From Terasakiispira papahanaumokuakeensis (lineage in GTDB: Bacteria; Pseudomonadota; Gammaproteobacteria; Pseudomonadales; Halomonadaceae), in the NCBI RefSeq assembly GCF_001709345.1, contig NZ_MDTQ01000001.1, positions 186,001-250,000 of the forward strand: a stretch of DNA of 64,000 nt, given 5' to 3'. Position numbers and translations under genes: made by a program. The notes beneath the pieces are model-generated. The model searched no databases. It was given only the letters and a program-made list of their open reading frames with translations, and was not told the DNA's origin. Below are positions 8,364 through 15,783 of the stretch, in pieces; positions within the stretch are counted from its first letter, which is position 1, and the number at the start of each line of letters is the position of its first letter.

Positions 8364-9284
8364 TCAAAGCGCCGATCCCTGGCTGATGGGGCTTGGTGTT
8401 TGCCGTAAAAAATTGAGTAATGCTTTAAAGGCTGGCGGGTGTTGGTGGTGACTGGGGTAATACATAAAAAAGCCGGGGAAGGGGGGAGTCCAATCGGCTA
8501 ATAGCTGGACCAGTTGGCCTGAATCGATCAACTCGTCCACTTGATGGGCAAACTGATAAGCCACTCCCGTTCCGGCCACGGCTAAGGTCGGCAGCATGGC
8601 GGGCTCATCGACAATGATCGGCCCCGTCACGGTGACTTCTCGATGGTCTGTGCCGTGCTCAAATTCCCACCGATATGGTGAAGCATCACTTGGATTGCGA
8701 TAACACAAGCAGCGGTGAGCCAATAAATCAGCGGGATGCTCGGGGGTTCCATAGTGGGCGAGGTAGCTCGGGGAGGCCACGACTTTCATTTCCAGATCGC
8801 CACTGATCGGTACGGCAATCATATCCTGGTGTAACTTTTCACCCAGCCGGATCCCCCCATCAAAGCCTTGGTCGACGACATCGACTAACTGATCTTGCAC
8901 AACCACATCGACCTGTACCTCGGGATATTGCTGTAGAAAATCGGCGAGGATAGGTGCGAGATACTGGGTCGCTGCAATGCGTGATGCATTCAGTCGAATC
9001 CGGCCGGAAACACGCCCCACGGCAGCTGCCGCTTCGGTTTCGACATCTTCCAGTACCGATAAGGCCGGGGCGATCCGTTGATACAGTCGTTGCCCAGCCT
9101 CCGTCACCGACACGCTCCGAGTGGTGCGATTAAACAGTCTTAAGCCCAGGCGAGTTTCCAGCGTTTTCACAATTTGGCTCAGGGACGAAGCCGGTAACCC
9201 GAGATGGGCTGCGGCACGGGTAAAACTGCCATGTTCTACAACCGCACAAAAGGCTTTGAACTGATAGAGCTGGCGGCCACGCAT
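8364..9284 (-). CDS. LysR-family transcriptional regulator
   Basis: A 306-residue LTTR. The winged helix-turn-helix occupies residues 1-60 (AVVEHGSFTRAAAHLGLPASSLSQ, TRLGLRLFNRTTRSVSVT), and the rest is the periplasmic-binding-protein-like effector domain. It is of the CrgA/AaeR-like group frequently controlling oxidoreductases. The gene is divergent from an SDR oxidoreductase at 9421, with a 136-bp shared intergenic region, the classic arrangement of an LTTR with its target. Confidence 0.92.
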   Translation of the reverse strand: MRGRQLYQFKAFCAVVEHGSFTRAAAHLGLPASSLSQIVKTLETRLGLRLFNRTTRSVSVTEAGQRLYQRIAPALSVLEDVETEAAAAVGRVSGRIRLNASRIAATQYLAPILADFLQQYPEVQVDVVVQDQLVDVVDQGFDGGIRLGEKLHQDMIAVPISGDLEMKVVASPSYLAHYGTPEHPADLLAHRCLCYRNPSDASPYRWEFEHGTDHREVTVTGPIIVDEPAMLPTLAVAGTGVAYQFAHQVDELIDSGQLVQLLADWTPPFPGFFMYYPSHHQHPPAFKALLNFLRQTPSPISQGSAL

Positions 9285-9420
9285 TTATGTCTCCTTTTCA
9301 ACATAGTTCATGTTCATTATGGCGTATAAAACTTATAGCCCCTAGCCGTTACAGTGAGGTCATCTCGAATCGTTTCCACACCGAGAAGGTCATCAACCTC
9401 AACGAGGAAAAGGCATTGTT

Positions 9421-10161
9421 ATGAACCGTTTTGAAGGCAAACGTATCTTGATTACTGGCGCCACCCGAGGCGTTGGGCGGGCAGGGGCGCTTAGAATGGC
9501 GGCTGAGGGCGGCGAAATTATTGCGACCGGGCGGGATGCGGCTGAACTTGATCGGCTGCGCCAATCCCTGCCTAGCCATGCCACTGTGCTGCACAATGAT
9601 GCTGCTGACCCCGCTGCGGCTGAAGCGTTAGCGATGCAAGTTGCCCAAATCGGCCCTTTAGATGGCCTTTGGTTGAATGCCGGGTTTGCTTGTGTGGGGG
9701 AGATTGATGCGGTGACGTCGGAAAGTTTTGATCACTTGATGAATGCCAATCTTAAAGGACCTGTGCTGCAAATGGCGGCGCTTAAACAGCATCTGAAAAG
9801 CGGGGCCTCAGTTGTCTTGACCAGCTCGACATCCACTTATGAAGGCGCGGCTGCGGCAAGCCTTTATACCGCAGCTAAAGGTGCGCTTGTCGCTGTTGCT
9901 CGATGCTGGGCCAGTGCATTGGGGCCAGAACAGATCCGTGTGAATACCCTTGTGCCCGGCCCCATTGATACCGGATTTCGCGACTTTATGCCCGCTGACT
10001 TTCGCGCTGATTTTGAAACCGGTGTCCTGAGCCGGTTGGCGCTGCCGCGCATAGGCACTGCTGAAGAAGCCGCGGCCGTTGCCGCCTTCCTGCTTTCTGA
10101 TGATGCGGCTTTTGTGACCGGTAGCCAATATGCGGTGGATGGTGGTTTGACCATGATCTAG
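9421..10161 (+). CDS. Short-chain dehydrogenase/reductase (SDR)
   Basis: A 246-residue classical SDR using NAD(P)H. The cofactor motif TGATRGVG begins near residue 11, NAG appears in LNAGFA, the catalytic Ser in LTSSTSTYEG, and YTAAK gives the Tyr and Lys. VRVNTLVPGPIDT-type sequence (IRVNTLVPGPIDTGF) and the C-terminal GSQYAVDGG complete the fold. GAGGAAAAG lies 8 bp before the ATG. Divergent from the LysR gene, which probably controls it. Substrate not predictable. Confidence 0.93.
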   Translation: MNRFEGKRILITGATRGVGRAGALRMAAEGGEIIATGRDAAELDRLRQSLPSHATVLHNDAADPAAAEALAMQVAQIGPLDGLWLNAGFACVGEIDAVTSESFDHLMNANLKGPVLQMAALKQHLKSGASVVLTSSTSTYEGAAAASLYTAAKGALVAVARCWASALGPEQIRVNTLVPGPIDTGFRDFMPADFRADFETGVLSRLALPRIGTAEEAAAVAAFLLSDDAAFVTGSQYAVDGGLTMI

Positions 10162-10201
10162 TGATGTCGGGCGGGGATCTAGCGGGAGGTCACTGACCTT
10201 G

Positions 10202-10678
10202 TCACCCTAACAACAGCTCACTTTCGATGGGGTTAAATTGGCTGGCCGCGTGAATCAGTGACTGGGCGGTTAATTTAGGCACGCCGTAAACCTCCACACG
10301 TTTGCCGTGGACTTCACGAATCTTGCGGGCCAGCAAGTCGAAGTCGCCATCGCCAGAGGCCAGCACGACCACATCGGCTTGCGCCGCATACTCAATGGCG
10401 TCGAGGGTGATGCCGACATCCCAATCGCCTTTGGCCGAGCCATCGGCGCGCTGGATGAATGGCTTCAGTTTGACTTCAAAGCCAATCGTGCGCAGCGTAT
10501 TTTGAAACCCTCGTTGTTTAGCATCGCCTCGGTCGATGGCATAGCAGCGTGCGGCCAGCACTTCTCGACCCGCGGTGACTTTGGTCCAGAAACGACGGTA
10601 ATTGAACTGCTTGCCGTAAGCATCGCGCACGGTGTAATAGATATTCTGAGTGTCGACGAAAATCGCGACGGTGGTCAT
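10202..10678 (-). CDS. NYN domain (PIN-like, LabA/DUF88) protein
   Basis: A 158-residue NYN-domain protein. The PIN-fold acidic residues are in place: FVDTQN at the N-terminus, DWDVGITLDAIEYA in the middle and LASGDGDFDLLA. Family members are predicted or shown RNases acting on structured RNA. It converges on the SDR gene with 40 bp between them; the shared upstream region (10679-10936) faces acuR. No partner that identifies its RNA substrate is visible. Confidence 0.9.
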   Translation of the reverse strand: MTTVAIFVDTQNIYYTVRDAYGKQFNYRRFWTKVTAGREVLAARCYAIDRGDAKQRGFQNTLRTIGFEVKLKPFIQRADGSAKGDWDVGITLDAIEYAAQADVVVLASGDGDFDLLARKIREVHGKRVEVYGVPKLTAQSLIHAASQFNPIESELLLG

Positions 10679-10902
10679 GGATTACGTTCCCGTAGTGGTC
10701 GGTCATGGCCGATTGATCGTCGGTTGTGATTGAGTCGTATTTGAGTGCTTGAGCTCAGTGCCTTTAGCTTGCCCCGCAGCGGTTGTCGAGACAAGAGCTT
10801 TGTTTCCTCTGCACGATAGGCGATACGACGTGAGGCTTCTTTCTCGTTCGCGGCTGCGGACAGGTCAGCTGATCAGCAAGGAATTAAGAGGATATCGCGA
10901 AT

Positions 10903-10930
10903 TTGACATTATAGACGGTCGGTCTAATAT
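10903..10930 (+). promoter_or_regulatory. acuR promoter with embedded 15-bp operator
   Basis: TTGACA (10903-10908), a 16-bp spacer and TAATAT (10925-10930) form a strong sigma70-type promoter. The palindrome TAGACGGTCGGTCTA (10912-10926) fills the spacer, so a bound TetR protein would block RNA polymerase. The same palindrome, one base different, precedes acuI at 11626-11640, which strongly suggests that both are AcuR sites. Confidence 0.8.
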
Positions 10931-10936
10931 GTGACT

Positions 10937-11581
10937 ATGATTAATTCTAAGCCCAGACGCGGTCGCCCTCCCAAGGTTGCGCGCAGTTTTGATGACACTC
11001 GTGAAGCACTGCTGCAATGCGGTATGGAAGTACTGACGGAGCAGGGGTTTGCCTCTACCGGTATCGATGCCGTGCTGAAACGCGTTGGCGTTCCCAAGGG
11101 TTCTTTCTATCACTATTTCGACAGCAAGGAGGCTTTCGTCCAAGAGGTGATCAAATGCTATGCCGACTACTTCGCGCGTAAGCTGGATCGCTGGTTGCTG
11201 GACGAGAAAGTGCCGCCCCTGCAGCGTATTAGCAACTTTATCGAAGATGCTAAGACAGGCATGACAAAACACCAGTTTCGTCGCGGATGCCTAGTCGGTA
11301 ACTTGGGGCAAGATGTCGCTGTTCTGCCCGCTGCTTTTCGCCAACAGCTGGAGAGCATTTTGCTCGACTGGCAAAAACGACTCGCCCAATGCTTGACTCA
11401 AGCCGATGATCAAGGGCAGCTCCGGGAGGGGAGCCACTGTGATGCGCTGGCTGCTTTTTTCTGGGTGGGCTGGGAAGGCGCCGTACTGCGCGCAAAACTG
11501 GTTCAGAATACACAACCGCTTGATACATTTGCGGCCGGTTTTTGGGCCGCTGCGACAACGCCATCATGTGTTAACGGGTGA
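10937..11581 (+). CDS. acuR: TetR-family repressor, AcuR-like
   Basis: About 214 residues from ATG 10937 (a GTG at 10931 would add two). The N-terminal helix-turn-helix is RGRPPKVARSFDDTREALL...GFASTGIDAVLKRVGVPKGSFYHYFDSKEAF, and the C-terminal ligand domain (RRGCLVGNLGQDVAVLP) matches AcuR proteins, which respond to acrylate/DMSP-derived compounds in other proteobacteria. It precedes acuI, and each gene has a matching TAGAC-N5-GTCTA operator, so it probably represses both. The promoter's -10 element ends at 10930; transcription would begin near the start codon, implying a leaderless or nearly leaderless mRNA. Confidence 0.85.
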   Translation: MINSKPRRGRPPKVARSFDDTREALLQCGMEVLTEQGFASTGIDAVLKRVGVPKGSFYHYFDSKEAFVQEVIKCYADYFARKLDRWLLDEKVPPLQRISNFIEDAKTGMTKHQFRRGCLVGNLGQDVAVLPAAFRQQLESILLDWQKRLAQCLTQADDQGQLREGSHCDALAAFFWVGWEGAVLRAKLVQNTQPLDTFAAGFWAAATTPSCVNG

Positions 11582-11586
11582 TGTTG

Positions 11587-11617
11587 AACTCGTGAATTTT
11601 ATCGAGTTATTTTTTTA
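11587..11617 (+). terminator. Weak intrinsic terminator between acuR and acuI
   Basis: AACTCG (11587-11592) pairs with CGAGTT (11603-11608) across a 10-nt loop and is followed by a run of T (11610-11617). The stem is short, so termination may be partial, but acuI has its own operator and is likely transcribed separately. Confidence 0.5.
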
Positions 11618-11625
11618 ATTATTTA

Positions 11626-11640
11626 TAGACGATCGGTCTA
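11626..11640 (+). promoter_or_regulatory. AcuR-type operator before acuI
   Basis: TAGACGATCGGTCTA, identical at 14 of 15 positions to the palindrome in the acuR promoter, ends 14 bp before the acuI ATG and just before its AAGGAGG ribosome binding site, a position suited to repression. Confidence 0.8.
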
Positions 11641-11654
11641 AAAAGGAGGCGCTT

Positions 11655-12638
11655 ATGTTTAAGGCAGTGTTGATTGATAAGAGTGAAGACAACTATCAAA
11701 CGAGTCTGACCGAGCTGGACGATACTCAACTCCCTGAGGGGGACGTGACGGTTAAAGTGGACTACAGCACCTTGAACTATAAGGATGCACTTGCCATCAC
11801 TGGCCGCAGCCCGATCGTCCGAAAATTTCCGCTGGTGCCGGGGATCGATCTCGCTGGCACTGTCGAAGCCAGTAGCCATAAAAGCTATAAAGCGGGAGAT
11901 CGCGTATTACTCAATGGCTGGGGTGTGGGTGAAAGTTATTGGGGCGGGCTGTCTCAGAAAGCTCGGCTGAACGGTGACTGGTTGATTCCAATGCCCGATC
12001 AATTGAGCTCGCGTCAGGCCATGGCCATCGGGACTGCGGGTTACACCGCCATGCTCTGTTTGTTGGCCTTGGAACGTCACGGCGTGTCCCCAAGTCATGG
12101 TGAGGTCCTCGTGACCGGTGCCAATGGAGGCGTCGGGAGTTTCGCCATTGCGTTGTTGGCCGATCTAGGTTATTCGGTGACAGCCTCAACGGGCCGTCTT
12201 GATGAAGCGGATTATCTGAAGCGCCTGGGGGCTACTACGATTATTGATCGAGCAGAACTGAGTGGTCCTGGTCGTCCTTTGGCCAAGGAACGGTGGGCGG
12301 GTGCGATTGACTCTGTGGGCAGCCATACTCTAGCCAATGTGTGTGCTAGTACGCGTGCCGATGGTGCTGTGGCGGCTTGTGGTCTTGCCCAAGGGATGGA
12401 TTTTCCGGCGACCGTCGCGCCCTTCATCTTGCGCGGCGTGAGCTTGCTGGGTATCAACAGTGTGACCCGCCCCTATGAAGAACGGATCACCGCTTGGCAA
12501 CGCCTGTGCTCTGATTTGGACCTGGCTCGACTGGATGAGATCACACGAGAGGTTGCGCTTAGTGAGGTCATCGATGCTGCCGATGAGCTGCTCAACGGCA
12601 AAGTGCGAGGACGCCTGGTCGTCGATGTGAATCGCTGA
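11655..12638 (+). CDS. acuI: Acryloyl-CoA reductase (NADPH), AcuI/YhdH
   Basis: A 327-residue zinc-independent medium-chain reductase. Characteristic features are [22 protein letters not shown], the nucleotide-binding loop [17 protein letters not shown] and the C-terminal VRGRLVVDV. AcuI reduces toxic acryloyl-CoA to propionyl-CoA and protects cells that make acrylate from DMSP or other sources. An AAGGAGGCG ribosome binding site precedes ATG 11655. It pairs with acuR upstream. No DMSP lyase gene is present in the window, so here its role may be detoxification. Confidence 0.9.
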   Translation: MFKAVLIDKSEDNYQTSLTELDDTQLPEGDVTVKVDYSTLNYKDALAITGRSPIVRKFPLVPGIDLAGTVEASSHKSYKAGDRVLLNGWGVGESYWGGLSQKARLNGDWLIPMPDQLSSRQAMAIGTAGYTAMLCLLALERHGVSPSHGEVLVTGANGGVGSFAIALLADLGYSVTASTGRLDEADYLKRLGATTIIDRAELSGPGRPLAKERWAGAIDSVGSHTLANVCASTRADGAVAACGLAQGMDFPATVAPFILRGVSLLGINSVTRPYEERITAWQRLCSDLDLARLDEITREVALSEVIDAADELLNGKVRGRLVVDVNR

Positions 12639-12754
12639 ACCCTCAATACCGCGCTCAATATGCTCCGGGGAAGAAGGGATTGCTCTGACATTGCCTCTTC
12701 CCTGTAGTGCATAGGTCACTGTAATGAAATTCAGGCTTGACTTGAAGTCGACTT

Positions 12755-12780
12755 GAAGTTGCATAGTCGTTGGCAACTTC
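12755..12780 (+). promoter_or_regulatory. Inverted repeat before MFS gene
   Basis: GAAGTTGC (12755-12762) and GCAACTTC (12773-12780) form an 8-bp inverted repeat with a 10-bp spacer, 21 bp ahead of the MFS start. Immediately upstream, ACTTGAAGTCG is directly repeated (12740-12761). TTGACT at 12737-12742 could be a -35 element. It looks like an operator, but the regulator is unknown. Confidence 0.5.
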
Positions 12781-12801
12781 ACTTCAATCAGGATCAAGCC
12801 C

Positions 12802-14223
12802 ATGAAAGCAGTGGCTCACCCGTTGGATAATCAATTGGCTTTAGTCGCACTGGCTGGCTCCATGCTACTGGCCTCACTTGGGATCAGCGTCACAACAGTG
12901 GCACTGCCAACGCTGGCTTCGGTTTTCTCAGCATCGATACAGCAGGTGCAGTGGGTCGTGCTCGCCTACCTGGTATCGCTGACGGTGGCTATCGTCTCCG
13001 TAGGGCGTATGGGGGATCTGTACGGAAATCGTCGTGTACTGCTTTCTGGCCTGTTGCTTTTCACCTTGGCCACGGTCGTTTGTGTGGTCGCTCCGAACCT
13101 AGGTTGGCTCGTTGCGGGCCGGGTGGGACAAGGTTTGGCTGCTGCAGTCCTGATGGCATTGCCAATGTCGCTTACCAAAGGCCTGGTCGCCAAGGAGCGT
13201 ATGGGGACGGTGATGGGGTTGCTGGGCACTATGTCGGCAATCGGTACGGCGCTGGGGCCTTCGCTCGGAGGGGGGTTAATTGACCTGCTGGGTTGGCGTT
13301 CGATCTTTGTTTTGTTATGCCTGTGCGCACTGGGTGTGATGTTCATTGTGGTGGTGGGCATCCCCAAGGAAAAAGGATCGACTACCGCGACAGTCCGTAT
13401 GGATTCAGTCCGTATGGATTGGGCGGGCAACCTATGGTTGTGCTTGGCGCTGTTGCTTTTCGCGATGTCTGCCACCGGGGGACAAATGGGCATGGCGCTC
13501 CCGATCTGGGGGCTACTGATCTTGGCCGCCATTGCGCTGGCAGTGTTTGTCGGCGTCGAGAGGCGAGCCGACCATCCGTTGGTGCCCTTGGCCTTGCTCG
13601 GTCGCCGAACGCTTGCCTCTTCGTTGATCATGAATCTCATTGTCAGCGCCATCATGATGTCAACGCTGATAGTCGGCCCCTTCTACCTGGTGTATGGCTT
13701 GGGATTGAGCGAACTGATGACCGGCATTGTGATGGCCTTAGGCCCTGCTGCTGCGGCGCTATCGGGTATCCCCGCAGGCCAACTCACTGACCGGTTTGGC
13801 CCTGATCGAACTCTACTTACGGGGCTGGTGCTGGCAACAGGGGGATTGATCAGCTTCGCACTGCTGCCTATTCGAATCGGGGTGCCCGGCTATGTGATGG
13901 CGCTCATATTGACAACGCCAGGCTTTCAACTGTTCTTGGCCGCCAACAACACCGCCATGATGGCCGATGCGCCAGACACGCAACGGGGCATGATCTCCGG
14001 CCTACTGGGTCTGTCGCGTCACTTGGGTTTTATGACCGGTGCATCACTGATGCCACTGCTTTTTGCCTCACTGTTGGGTGATCAGGGTGTGACCTTAAGT
14101 ACTTCCTTTGCCATTGGTGAAGCCTTCACCTTTACCTTTCTTTTGGCAGCAGCCTCGCTCGGATTTGCCATGGTGGCCTTCTTCATGGGGAAGAAGCGCC
14201 CAATATCCATGTCGATTTCATGA
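12802..14223 (+). CDS. MFS exporter, DHA2 (EmrB/QacA) type
   Basis: A 473-residue inner-membrane protein with the length and hydrophobic pattern of 14-helix drug:H+ antiporters. The motif GRMGDLYGNRRVL after helix 2 and GPSLGGGLIDLLGWRSIFVLL (motif C region, helix 5-6) support efflux rather than uptake. The loop near residues 195-207 has a small 15-bp duplication encoding VRMDSVRMD. It is followed after 19 bp by the tetrapyrrole-methylase-like gene, so the two are probably one operon. Substrate unknown. Confidence 0.9.
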   Translation: MKAVAHPLDNQLALVALAGSMLLASLGISVTTVALPTLASVFSASIQQVQWVVLAYLVSLTVAIVSVGRMGDLYGNRRVLLSGLLLFTLATVVCVVAPNLGWLVAGRVGQGLAAAVLMALPMSLTKGLVAKERMGTVMGLLGTMSAIGTALGPSLGGGLIDLLGWRSIFVLLCLCALGVMFIVVVGIPKEKGSTTATVRMDSVRMDWAGNLWLCLALLLFAMSATGGQMGMALPIWGLLILAAIALAVFVGVERRADHPLVPLALLGRRTLASSLIMNLIVSAIMMSTLIVGPFYLVYGLGLSELMTGIVMALGPAAAALSGIPAGQLTDRFGPDRTLLTGLVLATGGLISFALLPIRIGVPGYVMALILTTPGFQLFLAANNTAMMADAPDTQRGMISGLLGLSRHLGFMTGASLMPLLFASLLGDQGVTLSTSFAIGEAFTFTFLLAAASLGFAMVAFFMGKKRPISMSIS

Positions 14224-14242
14224 ACTCATCAAGGAGAGCATC

Positions 14243-15043
14243 ATGACTGACACAAGCTCACACCCTCTTGCAACTCAAGTGGTTGGTGAACCTCTGCCTA
14301 CCTACCTCAGCGGTCAATTCCATCTCGTCAGCACGGGTATCGGCGATGCAGGCAACATTACCGTGAACGCCCAGGAGGTGCTCCGCCGCGCCGATGTTGT
14401 CTTTGGAACCTCTCGTTTGCTGGAGACCTTTGCGGATCTCCTCAAGGGCAAGGCGCTTCACGATGCCGGACATGGCCTCTTTATGGATTTGGTCCGCAGA
14501 GACACGCCAGCCGAGCACGCCGACGCGATGGAAGCCGAAGTGAGGCAAATCATTCGTCACGCCGCGGCGCAAGGCAAGCGCATCGCTGTGATTGACTATG
14601 GTGACAGCATGATTTTTGGACCGCAGGCTGGCTTCATCCAAGAGTTCCGCGACCTCAACCCGATCGTCATCCCGGGCGTATCGAGCTTCAACGCCGCCAA
14701 CGCGGCTTTAGCATGCGATCTCATGAGCGGCAGCGCGAGCCGGTCAGTCATACTCTCATCTGCTTTTGATGCCCTCAACGACGATGCCGACACCCTACAG
14801 CGCCAAGCGCAAACCGGTGCCACCCTGGTCTTTTTTACGATGCGATCACAGTTCGAATCATTGATCGAGCGCTTGAAGCGTGTACTGCCTGGCGACACCC
14901 CCCTCGCAGTCGTCTGCCACGCTGGCCGAAGTGAACAGCACACCGCCGTGCGTGCAACTTTAGACACCGCTGTCGCTGCACTCGAAGGGCAGAAACTGCC
15001 ATTCGAACACCTCGTTTACGTGGGTGACTTCTTGATGGATTGA
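14243..15043 (+). CDS. Orphan SAM-dependent tetrapyrrole-methylase-fold protein (CobM/CbiF-like)
   Basis: A 266-residue protein starting at ATG 14243 behind AAGGAGAG. The class III methyltransferase motifs are recognisable: STGIGDAGNITVNAQEVLRRADVV at the N-terminus (variant of GxGPGD), VIDYGDSMIFGP, VIPGVSSFNAANAAL, and near the C-terminus GATLVFFTMRSQFESL and DTPLAVVCHAG as in precorrin-4 methylases. No other cobalamin or siroheme gene is in the window, and the variant motifs (TGIGD for GPGD; YGDSM for SGDP) suggest an unusual substrate. Co-transcription with an exporter 19 bp upstream hints at synthesis plus export of a methylated small molecule; this is inference. Confidence 0.75.
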   Translation: MTDTSSHPLATQVVGEPLPTYLSGQFHLVSTGIGDAGNITVNAQEVLRRADVVFGTSRLLETFADLLKGKALHDAGHGLFMDLVRRDTPAEHADAMEAEVRQIIRHAAAQGKRIAVIDYGDSMIFGPQAGFIQEFRDLNPIVIPGVSSFNAANAALACDLMSGSASRSVILSSAFDALNDDADTLQRQAQTGATLVFFTMRSQFESLIERLKRVLPGDTPLAVVCHAGRSEQHTAVRATLDTAVAALEGQKLPFEHLVYVGDFLMD

Positions 15044-15171
15044 GAGGAGAGGAAAACACCGACGCCGAATCCTCCTGGCACCGGGTAATCCTCGCGCTGT
15101 AACCGATGCGCTGGAGGGCCGCGGGTGATCAGGGCCGAACGACAGACACGATAGAATAGCGAGGCCGCTGC

Positions 15172-15177
15172 TATAAT
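15172..15177 (+). promoter_or_regulatory. Putative -10 element of small ORF
   Basis: A perfect TATAAT lies 31 bp before the ATG of the small basic ORF. No convincing -35 hexamer is present at 16-18 bp. Confidence 0.4.
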
Positions 15178-15207
15178 CATGTTTTTGGAATTCTGAGGGG
15201 CCTTGTG

Positions 15208-15372
15208 ATGGTTCGTAAAACCTCAACCGGCAAAGTCACTGTGTCACGCGAGCGTATTTTGCGCGCCGCGGCCAGCTCAAGTGCGATTGAAACCGGAGAG
15301 CGTACCTCTGTGATCGAGCAACGTCTCAAGCGCCGCTCGCGTCGTTTTGCTAAGTTGCCCCTGGCTTTCTGA
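15208..15372 (+). CDS. Small basic protein of unknown function (54 aa)
   Basis: ATG 15208 is preceded by GAGGGG at 7 bp and by TATAAT at 31 bp. The 54-residue product begins MVRKTSTGKVTVSRERILRA and ends RSRRFAKLPLAF; it has many Arg/Lys, no cysteine and no hydrophobic segment, so it is probably a soluble, nucleic-acid- or anion-binding type. The alternative start GTG 15205 is closer to the ribosome binding site. I recognise no family. It stands alone between the methylase-like gene and the restriction-modification block. Confidence 0.45.
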   Translation: MVRKTSTGKVTVSRERILRAAASSSAIETGERTSVIEQRLKRRSRRFAKLPLAF

Positions 15373-15398
15373 GGCATTTTGTAGGCTACCGCTCCCCC

Positions 15399-15581
15399 TT
15401 ACTGCGCCTCCAAAACATCTTGAACCAAGCGCTTAATGTACTGATAGTCACCATCCCGACCGGTCTGAATCGCTTTAAAATAGTCATCTTTATGCTCATT
15501 CCGAAGGCCGTAATCCAGTGGTTGAGCCCACGCTTTTACGCATATAACGTCCAGCGCCCTCACTGCCTGCCACCACGTAAC
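15399..15581 (-). pseudogene. Gene fragment, possible Fic-like C-terminus
   Basis: An open minus-strand stretch of about 60 codons with no good start encodes ...AWAQPLDYGLRNEHKDDYF and YIKRLVQDVLEAQ before a TAA. The pattern PLDYG...HKDDYFKAIQ.GRDGDY resembles the tail of Fic/mobile-mystery-type proteins, but the identification is tentative. Stops in the upstream frame show that the rest is lost. It lies behind hsdR on the same strand, as expected for a decayed member of the defence locus. Confidence 0.35.
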
Positions 15582-15620
15582 GCTTCATCAATAGTCCTGC
15601 CGGAATGCTTTTGACATAGC

Positions 15621-15761
15621 TTATACTTGTGGATGTACCACGAAACCATCGGCGACTTCTCGGCCTGTGGCTTGTGCCCCACGCTCGTTCAGGTAAAGCG
15701 TGGGCGTGTCGTCAGTAAGGAAGACGCGGATAGACGTTGGGCGGACCTGAGGCGATGTCAT
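15621..15761 (-). pseudogene. Small ORF or gene remnant (46 aa) behind hsdR
   Basis: A minus-strand frame starting MTSPQVRPTSIRVFLTDDTP and ending VADGFVVHPQV. The opening TSIRVFLTDDTP recalls the N-termini of GIY-YIG/DUF4357 proteins that accompany type I restriction loci, but the remainder does not continue that family. It ends close to the Fic-like fragment, so the two may be remnants of accessory genes. Start is 22 bp beyond the hsdR stop. Confidence 0.3.
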
Positions 15762-15783
15762 ACACACTCCAAAACGGTGATGA

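Noticed and set aside
11587-11617. A riboswitch-like leader for acuI
   Set aside because: Only one short hairpin with a T-run is present; a simple weak terminator explains it.
14243-15372. Borosin-type peptide methylation system (methylase plus small peptide)
   Set aside because: The methylase motifs look closer to CobM/CbiF, and the 54-aa protein is basic and lacks a hydrophobic core region expected of a precursor; not supported enough to claim.
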